Positions 1 through 8,083 of a DNA stretch of 64,000 nt are shown piece by piece. A program made the translations under genes and the position numbers. The notes under the pieces were generated by a model that was given only the letters and a program-made list of their open reading frames with translations, had not been told where the DNA came from and made no database searches. The stretch is from DAOUKH01 sp965207995 (GTDB lineage: Bacteria > Chloroflexota > Dehalococcoidia > SHYB01): assembly GCA_965207995.1 (NCBI GenBank), contig OZ242299.1, positions 2,542,001 through 2,606,000 on the forward strand, in the 5' to 3' direction. Position 1 is the stretch's first letter. Each line of letters begins with the position of its first letter.

Positions 1-2
1 CG

Positions 3-335
3 GAGCAGAGAGGCGTCCGATGGCATGCCGCAGTCATCCAACTATACATTGATGGGGGCCGCGAAATTCACAGAGTGCTTAGGGATGGTGGGACACTCAT
101 TGTCAAATGTCAGGATGAAGTCAGTGCGAACCGTCAGAACCTCACACACGTCGAGATCATAAATGCATACAGTAAAATCGGATTCTTTTGTAAGGATCTA
201 TTTGTGGTTGTTAGGCCCAACAAGCCTGGGGTCAGCAGACTAGTGAAGCAGGTTCATGCCCGAAAGAACCATTCCTACTTCCTAGTATTCATAAAAGTCC
301 CGTACGGAAAGACTGCAGCTCAAATGCGCTTCTAA
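3..335 (+). CDS. DNA methyltransferase, C-terminal part (gene runs off the left edge)
   Basis: The frame is open from the first bases of the window to TAA at 333-335, giving at least 110 residues, so the start lies outside. A GTG at 75 is only an internal codon: the residues before it (including YIDGGREIHRVLRDGG) continue the fold. The pattern of an aspartate/glycine turn, then RVLRDGGTLIVKCQDEV, matches the last strands of a Rossmann SAM-dependent methyltransferase, and the RKNHSYFLVF ending is like DNA N4/N6 methylases of restriction systems. It meets the convergent gene at 332-919 tail to tail with overlapping stops. Base composition is clearly lower in GC than the genes from 1033 on, suggesting acquisition by transfer. 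Methylase identity is a family-level inference; the motif IV catalytic site is not in the window. Confidence 0.72.
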   Translation, partial: EQRGVRWHAAVIQLYIDGGREIHRVLRDGGTLIVKCQDEVSANRQNLTHVEIINAYSKIGFFCKDLFVVVRPNKPGVSRLVKQVHARKNHSYFLVFIKVPYGKTAAQMRF

Positions 336-919
336 AGGAGTTCATTCATGAGTGTGAAAGGTTCGTCGCGGAATGGCGGCTTCGGCGGCCAGGTGACAGA
401 TACCATCGTCGCCAGCAAATGCTTGCGTTGATATGGTGTATACTTTGAATACTTCGACAACGGAAGATCACTGTTCTTTGCAAAAGCAAACCGCCACTTG
501 TTCTCAAACGAGAATGTATTCACGGCAAGTATGTGAAACTCCCCCTTTAGAAGGCACGTGGTTGTAACCTTGCTGCCGTTCGGAAGTGTAACCTCACGAC
601 GGTCGCTCGCGTCTACCTGTGCCTTCCCTGTCCAACCTTGCTTCGTTCTTTGGATGGTAGCAGTCTGCAAGGACTTGGACTCAAGAATAAACTCGCGTTC
701 CTTGTAAATGACTACACGGTCTCCCTTTTTCTTTCTGTCATGATCGTCGTGCTTAATGACCTCAGTTACCTTGTCAGGTGAGAGCCAAAGCTTCTCCAGC
801 TTCAGTTCTGCAAGGTAGCCCATTACCATTCCGCGCAGGCTTGGGTTTTGGTCGACGACCTGAGTGAGTTCCTCGGCGGTAATGTCCCAACGGTCCAGTA
901 TCGTGTCATCTGTGGACAT
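332..919 (-). CDS. putative type II restriction endonuclease (PD-(D/E)XK-like)
   Basis: 195 residues from ATG at 919. A longer reading from 964 exists, but GGAG lies 7 nt before the ATG at 919 and the extra 15 residues look unstructured. Near residues 60-82 a KKKGD segment is followed by a strand and then ESKS, i.e. D...(D/E)xK as in PD-(D/E)XK nucleases. The C-terminal half is rich in aromatic and basic residues (KWRFAFAKNSDLP, PFRDEPF). It is convergent with the DNA methylase, sharing stop-codon bases at 333-334, the usual layout of a small R-M pair. GC content is low and codon use differs from the chromosome. The nuclease call rests on the motif and the neighbour; a non-nuclease accessory protein remains possible. 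Confidence 0.6.
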   Translation of the reverse strand: MSTDDTILDRWDITAEELTQVVDQNPSLRGMVMGYLAELKLEKLWLSPDKVTEVIKHDDHDRKKKGDRVVIYKEREFILESKSLQTATIQRTKQGWTGKAQVDASDRREVTLPNGSKVTTTCLLKGEFHILAVNTFSFENKWRFAFAKNSDLPLSKYSKYTPYQRKHLLATMVSVTWPPKPPFRDEPFTLMNELL

Positions 920-1001
920 GCTAATGCTCCGCACACGAAGTAAACGGCAATGACAATTGTACACAAGCTATCGCAGATGGCCACCGCGGAGAACCATTAG
1001 A

Positions 1002-1024
1002 TCAGGTCGGGCCTTCCGACCTGA
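1002..1024 (-). terminator. stem-loop after the methyltransferase gene
   Basis: A 9-bp perfect stem (TCAGGTCGG / CCGACCTGA) with a 5-nt loop lies just beyond the stop of the minus-strand gene ending at 1033. There is no clear U-run, so intrinsic termination is only possible. Confidence 0.35.
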
Positions 1025-1032
1025 CTGGTGTG

Positions 1033-1686
1033 CTACCGCTTGCGGGCGGCGACGACGTAGAGCGGGTCGGTGGGGAAGTCCAGCCGCGGGGTGATGTCGG
1101 TGAAGGTGGGGTCGTCCCACTCGCCGCCGCCGTGGTAGCCGCTTGAGAGACGGAAGTAGCTGCCGATGAGGCCCGCCCGGTCGTGGTCGCCCAGGGCCTG
1201 CCACAGGGCCACCGCCTTGGTGGGGAACATGCGGTTGGAGTAGATGATGTGGAGCGCGGCCCCCGGCTTGAGCAGCCGGTTGACCTCGGCGAAGGTCTCG
1301 ACGGGCCGCGTCATGTACTGGACGGAGACGGCCACCGCCGCCGCATCGAACTCCCCGTCGCCGAACGGCAGCGCCGGCTCGGCGTTCAGATCGTGGACGA
1401 CGCGCTCGGTGAGCTGCGGGTTCTCGTCGAGCTCGACGCGGTTCAGGCCGAGGCCGGTTACCCGGCTGAGCGCGACGTCGTCCGGGAGATGCGAGCGCCA
1501 GCTGCTCATGAGATCGATGAAGGCCCCGCCGGCGGGCAGGACTTGGCGGTAATAGCCCCGCAGCGCCTCGATGGCGTAGTCGTCGATGTGGACGACGAGG
1601 CGGGGCTCGCGGTAGAAGAGCGGGTCGTCCGACTCGTCGGCGCGCCGGAACGCGCCCTGAGGGTACGGCGAGGCGGGGCCGGTCAC
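1033..1686 (-). CDS. class I SAM-dependent methyltransferase
   Basis: 217 residues if GTG at 1686 is the start. The open frame extends to 1890, but that part overlaps the upstream hydrolase gene and reads as an out-of-frame shadow (Ser/Ala/Arg-rich). The protein has a glycine-containing motif I region around residues 55-75 (AGGAFIDLMSSWRSHLP), an acidic loop (GDGEFDAAAVAVSVQYM) typical of motif IV/post-II, and VNRLLKPGAALHIIYSNR typical of motif VI in UbiE/Methyltransf_11 proteins. The substrate is unknown. It follows the metallo-beta-lactamase gene by about 13 nt on the same strand, so they are probably cotranscribed. Confidence 0.72.
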   Translation of the reverse strand: MTGPASPYPQGAFRRADESDDPLFYREPRLVVHIDDYAIEALRGYYRQVLPAGGAFIDLMSSWRSHLPDDVALSRVTGLGLNRVELDENPQLTERVVHDLNAEPALPFGDGEFDAAAVAVSVQYMTRPVETFAEVNRLLKPGAALHIIYSNRMFPTKAVALWQALGDHDRAGLIGSYFRLSSGYHGGGEWDDPTFTDITPRLDFPTDPLYVVAARKR

Positions 1687-1699
1687 GAGGGCCGCCGCG

Positions 1700-2347
1700 C
1701 TACGGGATCCAGAGCTGGCTGCGCGTCCCGACGAACGGGTTGTGCGTCTTCTCGTGCTCGATGGAGGTCTGGGGCCCGTGGCCGGGCAGCACCACCGTCG
1801 CGCCGTCGAGATCGAAGAGCCGCTCGCGGATGCTGGCGATGAGGGCTTCCTGACTGCTGCCGGGGAAGTCGGTGCGCCCCACGCTGCCATTGAAGAGGGT
1901 GTCCCCGGCGAAGAGGAAGTCTTCGGCGTGGAAACAGATGCTCCCCATCGTGTGGCCCGGCGTCTCGATGACCTTCACCGTGACGCCGCCCACTTGGTAC
2001 TCGTCGCCGTCGGCGATGATGAAGTCGGGCTCGGGGGGCGGGACGTAGTCGGGGATGAGCCGCAGGGTGTAGTCCATAGGGGCGCGGCGGCTCGTCTCGA
2101 CGTCGTTCTCGTGGATGCCCCACTGGGCGCCGGTGGCCTCGCGCACCTTGGCGACGCCGCCCACGTGGTCCATGTGGCCGTGGGTGTTCAGGATGTACTT
2201 CACCGTGACTCCGAGCTGCTCGACCGCGTCGAGAATCCGGTCGGCTTCTCCGCCGGGATCGATGATGATGGCCTCTTTGGTCTCTTCGTCGCCGACGAAG
2301 TAGACGTTCTCCGCGAAGGCCGTCACGGGAAGCATGTTGAGGATCAT
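1700..2347 (-). CDS. metallo-beta-lactamase fold hydrolase (glyoxalase II-like)
   Basis: 215 residues. The di-metal site is complete: THGHMDH at residues 55-61, PGHTMGS near 130, AGDTLF near 147 and PGHGPQTSIEHEK near 190. Length and the closing EKTHNPF segment are those of the hydroxyacylglutathione hydrolase/YcbL-type family, which hydrolyse thioesters or related substrates in the cytoplasm. The actual substrate cannot be read from sequence. It heads a two-gene unit with the methyltransferase at 1033-1686. Confidence 0.88.
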   Translation of the reverse strand: MILNMLPVTAFAENVYFVGDEETKEAIIIDPGGEADRILDAVEQLGVTVKYILNTHGHMDHVGGVAKVREATGAQWGIHENDVETSRRAPMDYTLRLIPDYVPPPEPDFIIADGDEYQVGGVTVKVIETPGHTMGSICFHAEDFLFAGDTLFNGSVGRTDFPGSSQEALIASIRERLFDLDGATVVLPGHGPQTSIEHEKTHNPFVGTRSQLWIP

Positions 2348-2433
2348 GGGCGTCCCTCCGGGGGCATTGTTGGAGTGGGCTGATGCGGTGTCAAGCAGCG
2401 CTCTGCGGGCGCTCGCGCGCCTGACGGCGCGCG

Positions 2434-2466
2434 CCCTCTCTCAAATCTCCCCCAGAGGGGGAGAGG
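2434..2466. repeat. intergenic hairpin repeat, family A
   Basis: Contains CTCTCTCAAATCTCCCCC followed by AGA and GGGGGAG, a 7-bp GC-rich hairpin, preceded by a GC-only palindromic stretch (GCGCGCCTGACGGCGCGCG). The same unit recurs near 9857, 15315, 29183, 29581, 45365, 45616, 45693 and 47630. Confidence 0.85.
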
Positions 2467-2518
2467 TTTTGAGGTGTTCCCCCAGTGGTGGGTGACCGGA
2501 GGGGTAAAGACGGAATTC

Positions 2519-3370
2519 CTAGGGCCCGGCGAGGAAGGCGCGGACTTCGCGTTCGAGGCCGTCGAGGTTGTCGAGGGTTATGCGGTGGCCCGCGTCCTCG
2601 ACCTCGACGTAACGCCCTTGGGGCAGCGTCTCCTCCATGCGCTCCGCCACCGCCGCGTCGAGTATCTCGCTGCGTTCGCCGCGGACGACCAGCGTGGGGC
2701 AAGGGATGGACGCGAGTGCGGCCCAGAGCAGCTCGGGGTCGGGGAGCCGGGACTCCCCCGAGGGCGACCGCAGCGCGCGGTCGTACTTCCAGCCCCACTT
2801 GCCGTTGTCGAGCCGGCGGGCGCCGTGCTTGGCGCGGTAGCGGAGCATGTCGTCGGGGGGCTCCGGGTCGGAGGCGCGGAGGAAAGCGTAGACGTCCTCC
2901 AGACTGTCGAACTCTTCGGGGGCTTCTACGGTCTGGCGGCGCACCGACTCCGTCCCTCCACGCGCGACCTCGGGGCCGATGTCGACTATGACCAACCGCT
3001 CGACAGCGTCGGGATTGGCGGCGGCGTAGGCCATCGCGACGAGCCCGCCCATCGAGTGGCCCAGCAGCGAAAAGCGCTCTAGCCCGACCGTCGAGGTGAA
3101 GGTCTGGAAGTCGGCCACGAAGTGCTCGCCGGCGTAGTCGTCCGCCCAGTCGGAGTCGCCGTGGCCCCGCTGGTCGAGTGCGATGATGCGCCACTCGCGA
3201 CGCAGGCGGTCGGCGAGCTGGTCGAAGGTGTGGACGTTGCTGCCGTGTCCGTGCAGCAGGCCGAGCGGCGGCGCCGGCTCATTGCCCCAATCGACGTAGT
3301 GCAACCGGAGGCCGTTCACGTCCGCGAATAGGCTTTCGGGTGTAATAGAAGGCTCGACGCCGGTTTCCAA
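2519..3370 (-). CDS. alpha/beta hydrolase
   Basis: 283 residues with the canonical alpha/beta-hydrolase order: oxyanion LLHGHGSN near residue 40, DQRGHGDSD near 66-74, nucleophile elbow GHSMGG with Ser106, an acidic strand (VRGERSEILD) and the catalytic His in EDAGHRIT near 262. Cytosolic, no signal peptide. Family members include esterases, C-C hydrolases and haloperoxidase-like enzymes; nothing here fixes the substrate. Transcribed separately from its neighbours. Confidence 0.85.
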   Translation of the reverse strand: METGVEPSITPESLFADVNGLRLHYVDWGNEPAPPLGLLHGHGSNVHTFDQLADRLRREWRIIALDQRGHGDSDWADDYAGEHFVADFQTFTSTVGLERFSLLGHSMGGLVAMAYAAANPDAVERLVIVDIGPEVARGGTESVRRQTVEAPEEFDSLEDVYAFLRASDPEPPDDMLRYRAKHGARRLDNGKWGWKYDRALRSPSGESRLPDPELLWAALASIPCPTLVVRGERSEILDAAVAERMEETLPQGRYVEVEDAGHRITLDNLDGLEREVRAFLAGP

Positions 3371-3490
3371 GTCTGATCGCTCCTTTGGCTTTGGCGGCCC
3401 TATGCTAAGGTGGCCCTTCGGCCGCCCGCAAGGATGCGCCGGCGGGGGCCGCCGACGAGAAGACGCTTCGTTGAGAGCCCCAATCTTCGC

Positions 3491-4732
3491 ATGGCCGTGA
3501 CTGAAGGGAATGCCCAGACGGCGGGCGGCGGCACGCTGAGCTCGTACCGCTGGGTCATCATCGCCGGCATGGTCCTCACCGTGTGGGCGATGACCTTGCC
3601 CGTGCTGTCGTTCGGCCTGCTGCTCCCCGAGATCCGCGACGAGTTCAGCCTCAGCCTTTCTCAGAGCGGCTGGCTCGGCTCATCGGTGCAGGTGGGCAAC
3701 CTCCTGGTGACCCTCCCTGCCGGCTTCTTGCTCACTCGATTCCGCCCGCTCAAGGTGGTCATCGCCTCGCTCATCGCGGGGATCGTCCTAACCCTGCTGC
3801 ACGGGCTCGCCACCGGCTTCGTCTTCTTCCTGCTCGCCCGCATCGCCTTCGGCATCAGCTTCTCGATTCGTCAGCCTGCCCGCGCGATGCTCATTCAGCA
3901 GTGGTTTCCCCTGCGCGAAGTCCCGCTGGCGCAGGGCATCATCATCGGGCTCATCGGCATAGCCGAGTTCGCCGCACTCTACGGCACGCCGCTCATCCTG
4001 GAGGCGACGGGGAACTGGCGCGCCGCCTATTACATCTTCACGGTCTTCGCCGCCTTCACGGCGCTCTACTGGATCATTCTGGGGAAAGAGCGAGACTTGT
4101 CGGCGCCGGAGTCCCGCGGGCCGGCTCCGCCGCCCCGCGCCATCCTGGGGCACCCGATCCTGTGGATCGCCGGATTGGGGGCATTCTGCGCCACGTTCAA
4201 CTGGATCTCGCTGGCAACGTTCTGGCCCACGTTCATGCTCGAGGACAACGGTGTCGCCCGGACAACATCGGGGTTTCTCTTCGGATTCGGTTCCCTCGTG
4301 ACGATCCCGGTGGCCGTCGGGATCGGTTGGCTCGGTCCGAGGATTCGCGCCCGCCGCGCTCTCTTCATGGTGTCCGGCCTCGTCATGACGCTTAGCTGCG
4401 TGGGCCTGCTGTACACCACGGACATCTGGGTGCTGGTGCTCCTGATGATCGGCTTCGGCGTGTCTTGGGGCTACATCCCGTTGATATTGGCGCTGCCCTT
4501 CGAGATCCCACGCATCTCGCAGCGTGAGATCGCGCTGGCCTCGGCGTTGCTTACCATGCTCTTTCTGGCGGGAGGCATTGCCGGGCCGGTCATCGTGGGC
4601 ACGATATCCGACGTCACCGGCTCGATGCGGACCGCGCTCCTTGTGGCAGTACTCTCGTCAATCGGCATCATCGTCTCCGGCTTCCTCACCAGCCGCCGCT
4701 TCATCGAGTGGCGGCCGAGCCGGTCGCTCTAG
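3491..4732 (+). CDS. MFS transporter
   Basis: 413 residues from ATG at 3491. An in-frame GTG at 3410 would add 27 Arg/Pro-rich residues that do not look like a transporter N-terminus. About twelve hydrophobic helices follow, with the loop-2/3 segment GFLLTRFRPLKVV typical of the major facilitator superfamily and a Pro-rich cytoplasmic loop near residue 210 between the two six-helix halves. The overall pattern (RYRWVIIAGMV-like start, short loops) resembles the CynX/NimT and organic-anion MFS groups. The substrate is unknown. Its stop overlaps that of lipB on the other strand. Confidence 0.85.
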   Translation: MAVTEGNAQTAGGGTLSSYRWVIIAGMVLTVWAMTLPVLSFGLLLPEIRDEFSLSLSQSGWLGSSVQVGNLLVTLPAGFLLTRFRPLKVVIASLIAGIVLTLLHGLATGFVFFLLARIAFGISFSIRQPARAMLIQQWFPLREVPLAQGIIIGLIGIAEFAALYGTPLILEATGNWRAAYYIFTVFAAFTALYWIILGKERDLSAPESRGPAPPPRAILGHPILWIAGLGAFCATFNWISLATFWPTFMLEDNGVARTTSGFLFGFGSLVTIPVAVGIGWLGPRIRARRALFMVSGLVMTLSCVGLLYTTDIWVLVLLMIGFGVSWGYIPLILALPFEIPRISQREIALASALLTMLFLAGGIAGPVIVGTISDVTGSMRTALLVAVLSSIGIIVSGFLTSRRFIEWRPSRSL

Positions 4733-5418
4733 GCGGCCGGCCGCGCCGGCAGCGTCTCAATGCCGACCCAGTCCACGCCAGCGTAGCCGAGGGCGTGAGA
4801 GAAGGCAGCCGCGATGTCCCGCTTTGCCTCGCTCATCGGTGGCGCGGAGCCGAGCTCGCGGCGGACGGAGGTCGCCTCGGCGTCGGTGATGCCACAGGGG
4901 ACGATGGCGTCGTAGTGGCGCAGGTCGGGGTCGAGGTTCAGGGCGAAGCCGTGGAGGCTCACCCAACGGCGCAGGTGGACGCCGATCGCGCCGATCTTGC
5001 GGCCGTTCGTCCACACGCCGTTGAAACCGTCGCGGCGGCCGGCCTCGATTCCCAGCCCCGCCAGGTAGTCGATCCCGGTCTGTTCGAGGAGCGCCACGAA
5101 GCTCGGCACGGAGAGGGAGCGCTCCTTGAGGGAGACGATGGCGTAGCCCACGACCTGCCCGGGCCCGTGGTAGGTGGCGCGGCCGCCGCGCTCGACCTCG
5201 GCGACGGCGAAGCCGAGCCGCCGCAGGCCCTCATGGTCGACGAGCAGGTCGTCCTCCGCGGTACGGCGGCCTAGGGTGATCGTCGGCGGGTGTTCTAGGA
5301 GGAGGAGCGTGTCGCCGACGCTGCCTTCGAGGCGGCGTTCGCGGAGGGCGCGCTGCAGGGCGAGCGCCTCGCCGTAGTCGACCAGTCCCAGGTCGCAGAC
5401 GCTGAGCCGGTCCGCCAT
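4729..5418 (-). CDS. lipB: octanoyltransferase
   Basis: 229 residues, full length. LipB transfers octanoyl from acyl-ACP to lipoyl domains, the first step of lipoate synthesis. The signature RGGRATYHGPGQVVGY lies at residues 77-92, the catalytic Lys141 in NGRKIGAIGV and the acyl-accepting Cys175 in VPCGI. The start ATG at 5418 lies 4 nt after the stop of the upstream crotonase gene, so the two are probably cotranscribed. The 3' end overlaps the convergent MFS gene by 3 nt. No lipA is in the window. Confidence 0.94.
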   Translation of the reverse strand: MADRLSVCDLGLVDYGEALALQRALRERRLEGSVGDTLLLLEHPPTITLGRRTAEDDLLVDHEGLRRLGFAVAEVERGGRATYHGPGQVVGYAIVSLKERSLSVPSFVALLEQTGIDYLAGLGIEAGRRDGFNGVWTNGRKIGAIGVHLRRWVSLHGFALNLDPDLRHYDAIVPCGITDAEATSVRRELGSAPPMSEAKRDIAAAFSHALGYAGVDWVGIETLPARPAA

Positions 5419-5422
5419 GGAG

Positions 5423-6196
5423 TCACCGGCCTCCGAACCGGGCCTCGCGCTTATCGACGAAGGCCTGGACCGATTCCTTGAAGTCGTCGGTGGTCTGGAG
5501 GATGCCCATCATGACCATCGACTGGTCGATGACGTGCTCGGTGCGGTAGGGGTTCGCCATGCGGAGGAGGTGCTTGGTCATGCGCACGGCGAGGGGCGGG
5601 TTCGCCGCCATGCGCCCTGCCAGGTCGAACGCGCGGTCCATCAGCGCGTCTCCTTCGACGACCTCGTTGAGGACGCCGAGGCGGAGGAGCTCGTCGGGCT
5701 CGAAGACCTCGCCGGTGAGGAGGACCTTCTTGGCGGCGGCGTCGCCGACGGCGCGGGGCAGCGTGAGCGGGTCGGCGCAGTCCTCGACCAGGCCGCGCTT
5801 GACGTGGACGTCGCCCATGCGGGCCGTGGGGGTGCCGATGCGGTAGTCGCAGAGCATGGCGTACTCGAAGCCGACGCCGATGGCGGGGCCGTTGATCGCG
5901 CCGATGATGGGCTTGTCCAGGGCGAGGGCGATCTTGGGGGTCTCGAGCCCTCGAAGGCGCTTGGCCCAGGTGCGGCCACCTTTGCCCTGGGCGCGCTCCT
6001 TGAGGTCGAGGCCGGAGCAGAAGCCGCGGCCGGCGCCGGTGAGCAAGACGGCGCGGGCTTCGGGCTCCGTTCCGGCCCGCCGGAGAGCGGCGTTGAGCTC
6101 GCGGCCAAGGCCGTCGTTCACCGCGTTCATGCGCTCGGGGCGGTTGAGCGTGATGACCGCGACGTTGTCGGAGATGTCGAACAGGACGTCCGGCAT
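5423..6196 (-). CDS. enoyl-CoA hydratase/isomerase family protein
   Basis: 257 residues of crotonase fold. The oxyanion-hole segments are clear: AGRGFCSGLDLKE near residue 60 and NGPAIGVGFEYAMLCDYRI near 105-125. The usual FxxPEx catalytic Glu is replaced by MGDVHVKRG and the second Glu position is also not conserved, so simple 2-enoyl-CoA hydration is doubtful; other crotonase chemistry (isomerase, hydrolase, decarboxylase) is possible. It precedes lipB by 4 nt. Confidence 0.85.
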   Translation of the reverse strand: MPDVLFDISDNVAVITLNRPERMNAVNDGLGRELNAALRRAGTEPEARAVLLTGAGRGFCSGLDLKERAQGKGGRTWAKRLRGLETPKIALALDKPIIGAINGPAIGVGFEYAMLCDYRIGTPTARMGDVHVKRGLVEDCADPLTLPRAVGDAAAKKVLLTGEVFEPDELLRLGVLNEVVEGDALMDRAFDLAGRMAANPPLAVRMTKHLLRMANPYRTEHVIDQSMVMMGILQTTDDFKESVQAFVDKREARFGGR

Positions 6197-6606
6197 GAAA
6201 AAATCGCCTTTGACTGGGACCTTGCGGCTTTCGGAGGAAAGGTTACACGAAAGCGCTGCTTCCGGCGAAGATACGGGAGTCCCTAGGGGAATCCCGAAAA
6301 AAAGAGAGCGGATGGGGAGCGTCGGTCCTCAAACGAGGCGGCCGCGCGGCTCGGCGGGGATTCGTCTACCGAGCGTTGTCCCTCAGACGTCTCTTCGTAA
6401 CTCCCTCGCAGGAGCTCTTCAAGGCTCGCGTCCAAGCGGGGCGCGGTCTTGTAACTCCCGCTTGGCCGCGGAGGCCATTGAGGAGTTCTTCGAGGCTGTT
6501 CCCGGCACGCCGGGCCGCCTCGCACGAATGCCGATGTGACCGGCATCGAAATTCGTCGACGCGCTTGGACGCGCGCACCCACGGCCTTAGACCGTCCTCA
6601 TAGGGA

Positions 6607-6712
6607 GCGGTGGTATGCGATTGGCCGACGCCTGTGGGCTGAGGCTGCATAGACCCATGGTAGGGAGCGAAGGCGGACATGGGCAAGGAGGGGATGGCAC
6701 AGGGACACGGGG
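6607..6712. repeat. divergent intergenic element, copy 1
   Basis: About 105 bp aligning almost without gaps with 44427-44531. Shared blocks include TTGGCCG, TGGGCT, CCATGGTAGG and GGATGGCACA. Read on the minus strand, both copies keep YHGSM followed by QPxGxGQ in equivalent positions, so this may be a decayed coding fragment. Confidence 0.5.
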
Positions 6713-6860
6713 TGGCGGTCTAGGGGGCCCAACCCGTCGCTCACCGTGTTTATGCGCCTAGGGCCGGTTCAGCGTGATGGCCGCGACACAGTGGCGGCTC
6801 CATGGAGGTCGGTGCACCCCCTCCCCGCGCCCTGCCCTCACCCCAACCCTCTCCCAGCGG

Positions 6861-7003
6861 GAGACCTTTGCGTAACCTTGGGCCTACCCCCGTGAGGCCG
6901 TTCGGGGGATCGGAACGGGCGATTCGCGAATCGCCCCTACAGGGGAGGAGAGAAGACCCCGCCCGCACCCCTGGGCAACCACAAGGGTTGCCCCTACATG
7001 GAC
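6861..7003. repeat. long composite repeat with two palindromes (copy 1)
   Basis: Nearly identical to 29348-29483. It carries the palindrome GGGCGATTCGCGAATCGCCC at 6917-6936 and a second inverted repeat (GGGCAACC/GGTTGCCC arms) at 6973-6993. Each palindrome is followed by CTACA. Confidence 0.85.
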
Positions 7004-7043
7004 GGCCGCTGCTGCGCACGACCGCCGTTTCGGTCTCCGCGCC

Positions 7044-7913
7044 CTAGGCGGTTGCGGGGTCGAGGATGCGGTAGGCGACGCCGACGACGCCGGGGCCGGA
7101 ATGGGCGCCCATGACCGGGGTGAACTCGGTGGTGAGGACTTCGCGGCAGTCGAAGCGCTCCCGGATCTTCTCGGCGAAGCGGGCGGCCTCCTCGGGAGCC
7201 GCGGCGTGCATGAGGACGGCGCGAATGGGTGCGCCGTTGGGGTTCGACTCGTGCATCATCGTGAGCATTCGCTCGATGGCCCTCGCCTTGGAGCGCGCCT
7301 GGGTGAGCCGCTCGACCTTGCCGTGGTGGGCGGTGAGCACGGGCTTGAAGCCGACCCTGTCGCCGAGCCACGCCGCCGCCTTGGGGACGTGACCGCCCTT
7401 CGCCAGGTATTCGAGGGTGTCGAGGACGGCGTAGAAGTCGACCTTGGGGGCGATGTCGTCGACGAAGGCGGCGGTTTCGTCGAGCGACGCGCCGTCCGCG
7501 GCGAGCCGTGCCGTTTCGAGCGCGATCAGCCCCTGGCCGCCGGCCACGGCGGGGGCGGGGATGGATCGAATGGCGGTTCCGGGGAGGTGCTCCCCGGCCA
7601 GCGTCACCGCGTGTTGCGAGGCGCTGTGGCTCGAACTCAGGCCGGCGGGCAGCGTGATGCAGAGCACCGACTCCGCCCGCTTGCTCGCGGCCTCGAACGC
7701 TTCGAGGTATTGGCCCGGCGACGGCGCCGCCGTGGTCGGGGGGCGCTTCGACTTGCGCAGGAGTCCGTAGAAGTCGCCGGGGGGGTCGACGCCGTCGCGG
7801 TAGACCCTGCCTTCGAACACGAGGTCGTAGGGGACGATCTCGATTCCGTGGGAGCGGGCGATCTCCCCAGCGATGCAGGAAGAGCTATCGGTGACGACGG
7901 CGACTTTTTGCAT
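7044..7913 (-). CDS. DegV family fatty-acid-binding protein
   Basis: 289 residues from ATG at 7913; a TTG five codons upstream is less likely. DegV proteins bind a fatty acid and, in Firmicutes, serve as the FakB subunit of fatty-acid kinase. Visible hallmarks are VVTDSSSCI at the N-terminus, the TAAPSPGQY loop near residue 65, ITLPAGLSSSHSAS near 90, DTLEYLAKGGHVPKA near 165 and the final GPGVVGVAY. A TAGAAT box at 7936-7941 precedes it. No FakA-like kinase is nearby. Confidence 0.9.
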   Translation of the reverse strand: MQKVAVVTDSSSCIAGEIARSHGIEIVPYDLVFEGRVYRDGVDPPGDFYGLLRKSKRPPTTAAPSPGQYLEAFEAASKRAESVLCITLPAGLSSSHSASQHAVTLAGEHLPGTAIRSIPAPAVAGGQGLIALETARLAADGASLDETAAFVDDIAPKVDFYAVLDTLEYLAKGGHVPKAAAWLGDRVGFKPVLTAHHGKVERLTQARSKARAIERMLTMMHESNPNGAPIRAVLMHAAAPEEAARFAEKIRERFDCREVLTTEFTPVMGAHSGPGVVGVAYRILDPATA

Positions 7914-7935
7914 AGGAAGCGGACGCAACGCGGCG

Positions 7936-7941
7936 ATTCTA
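7936..7941 (-). promoter_or_regulatory. -10 box for the DegV gene
   Basis: TAGAAT on the minus strand, 22 nt before the ATG at 7913. No clear -35. Confidence 0.45.
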
Positions 7942-7979
7942 CGCCACCGCCGCCTCTATTGCGAGGCGCGGGGGGCCGG

Positions 7980-7988
7980 TGCTACAGT
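7980..7988 (+). promoter_or_regulatory. extended -10 promoter element for the thiolase operon
   Basis: TGCTACAGT fits TGnTAnnnT, about 95 nt before the ATG at 8084, in the gap between divergent genes. Confidence 0.45.
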
Positions 7989-8083
7989 GCGAACGTTTTG
8001 CGCCCTGCCTCGATTTCCCACGCAACCGGCTTTGCCTCGGCGCGCGCCGCCGCGATCCGCTGAGACTCAGGAGGTCCCCATAG

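Larger units (their letters stand above)
6197..7043. other. 850-bp intergenic region, no convincing gene
   Basis: No open frame here shows a recognisable protein or a supported start. The stretch holds a divergent copy of an element also found near 44427-44531 and, from 6861, a long composite repeat. Short arginine/serine-rich frames on both strands look like GC-rich noise. Confidence 0.6.

Noticed and set aside
968..2123. Long arginine/proline-rich frames on both strands over the methyltransferase and hydrolase genes
   Set aside because: They are shadows of real genes created by very high GC; no domain features and no supported starts.
6797..7005. Possible CRISPR array from regularly recurring palindromes
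   Set aside because: Units are not tandem, spacers are themselves repeated, and no cas gene is present.
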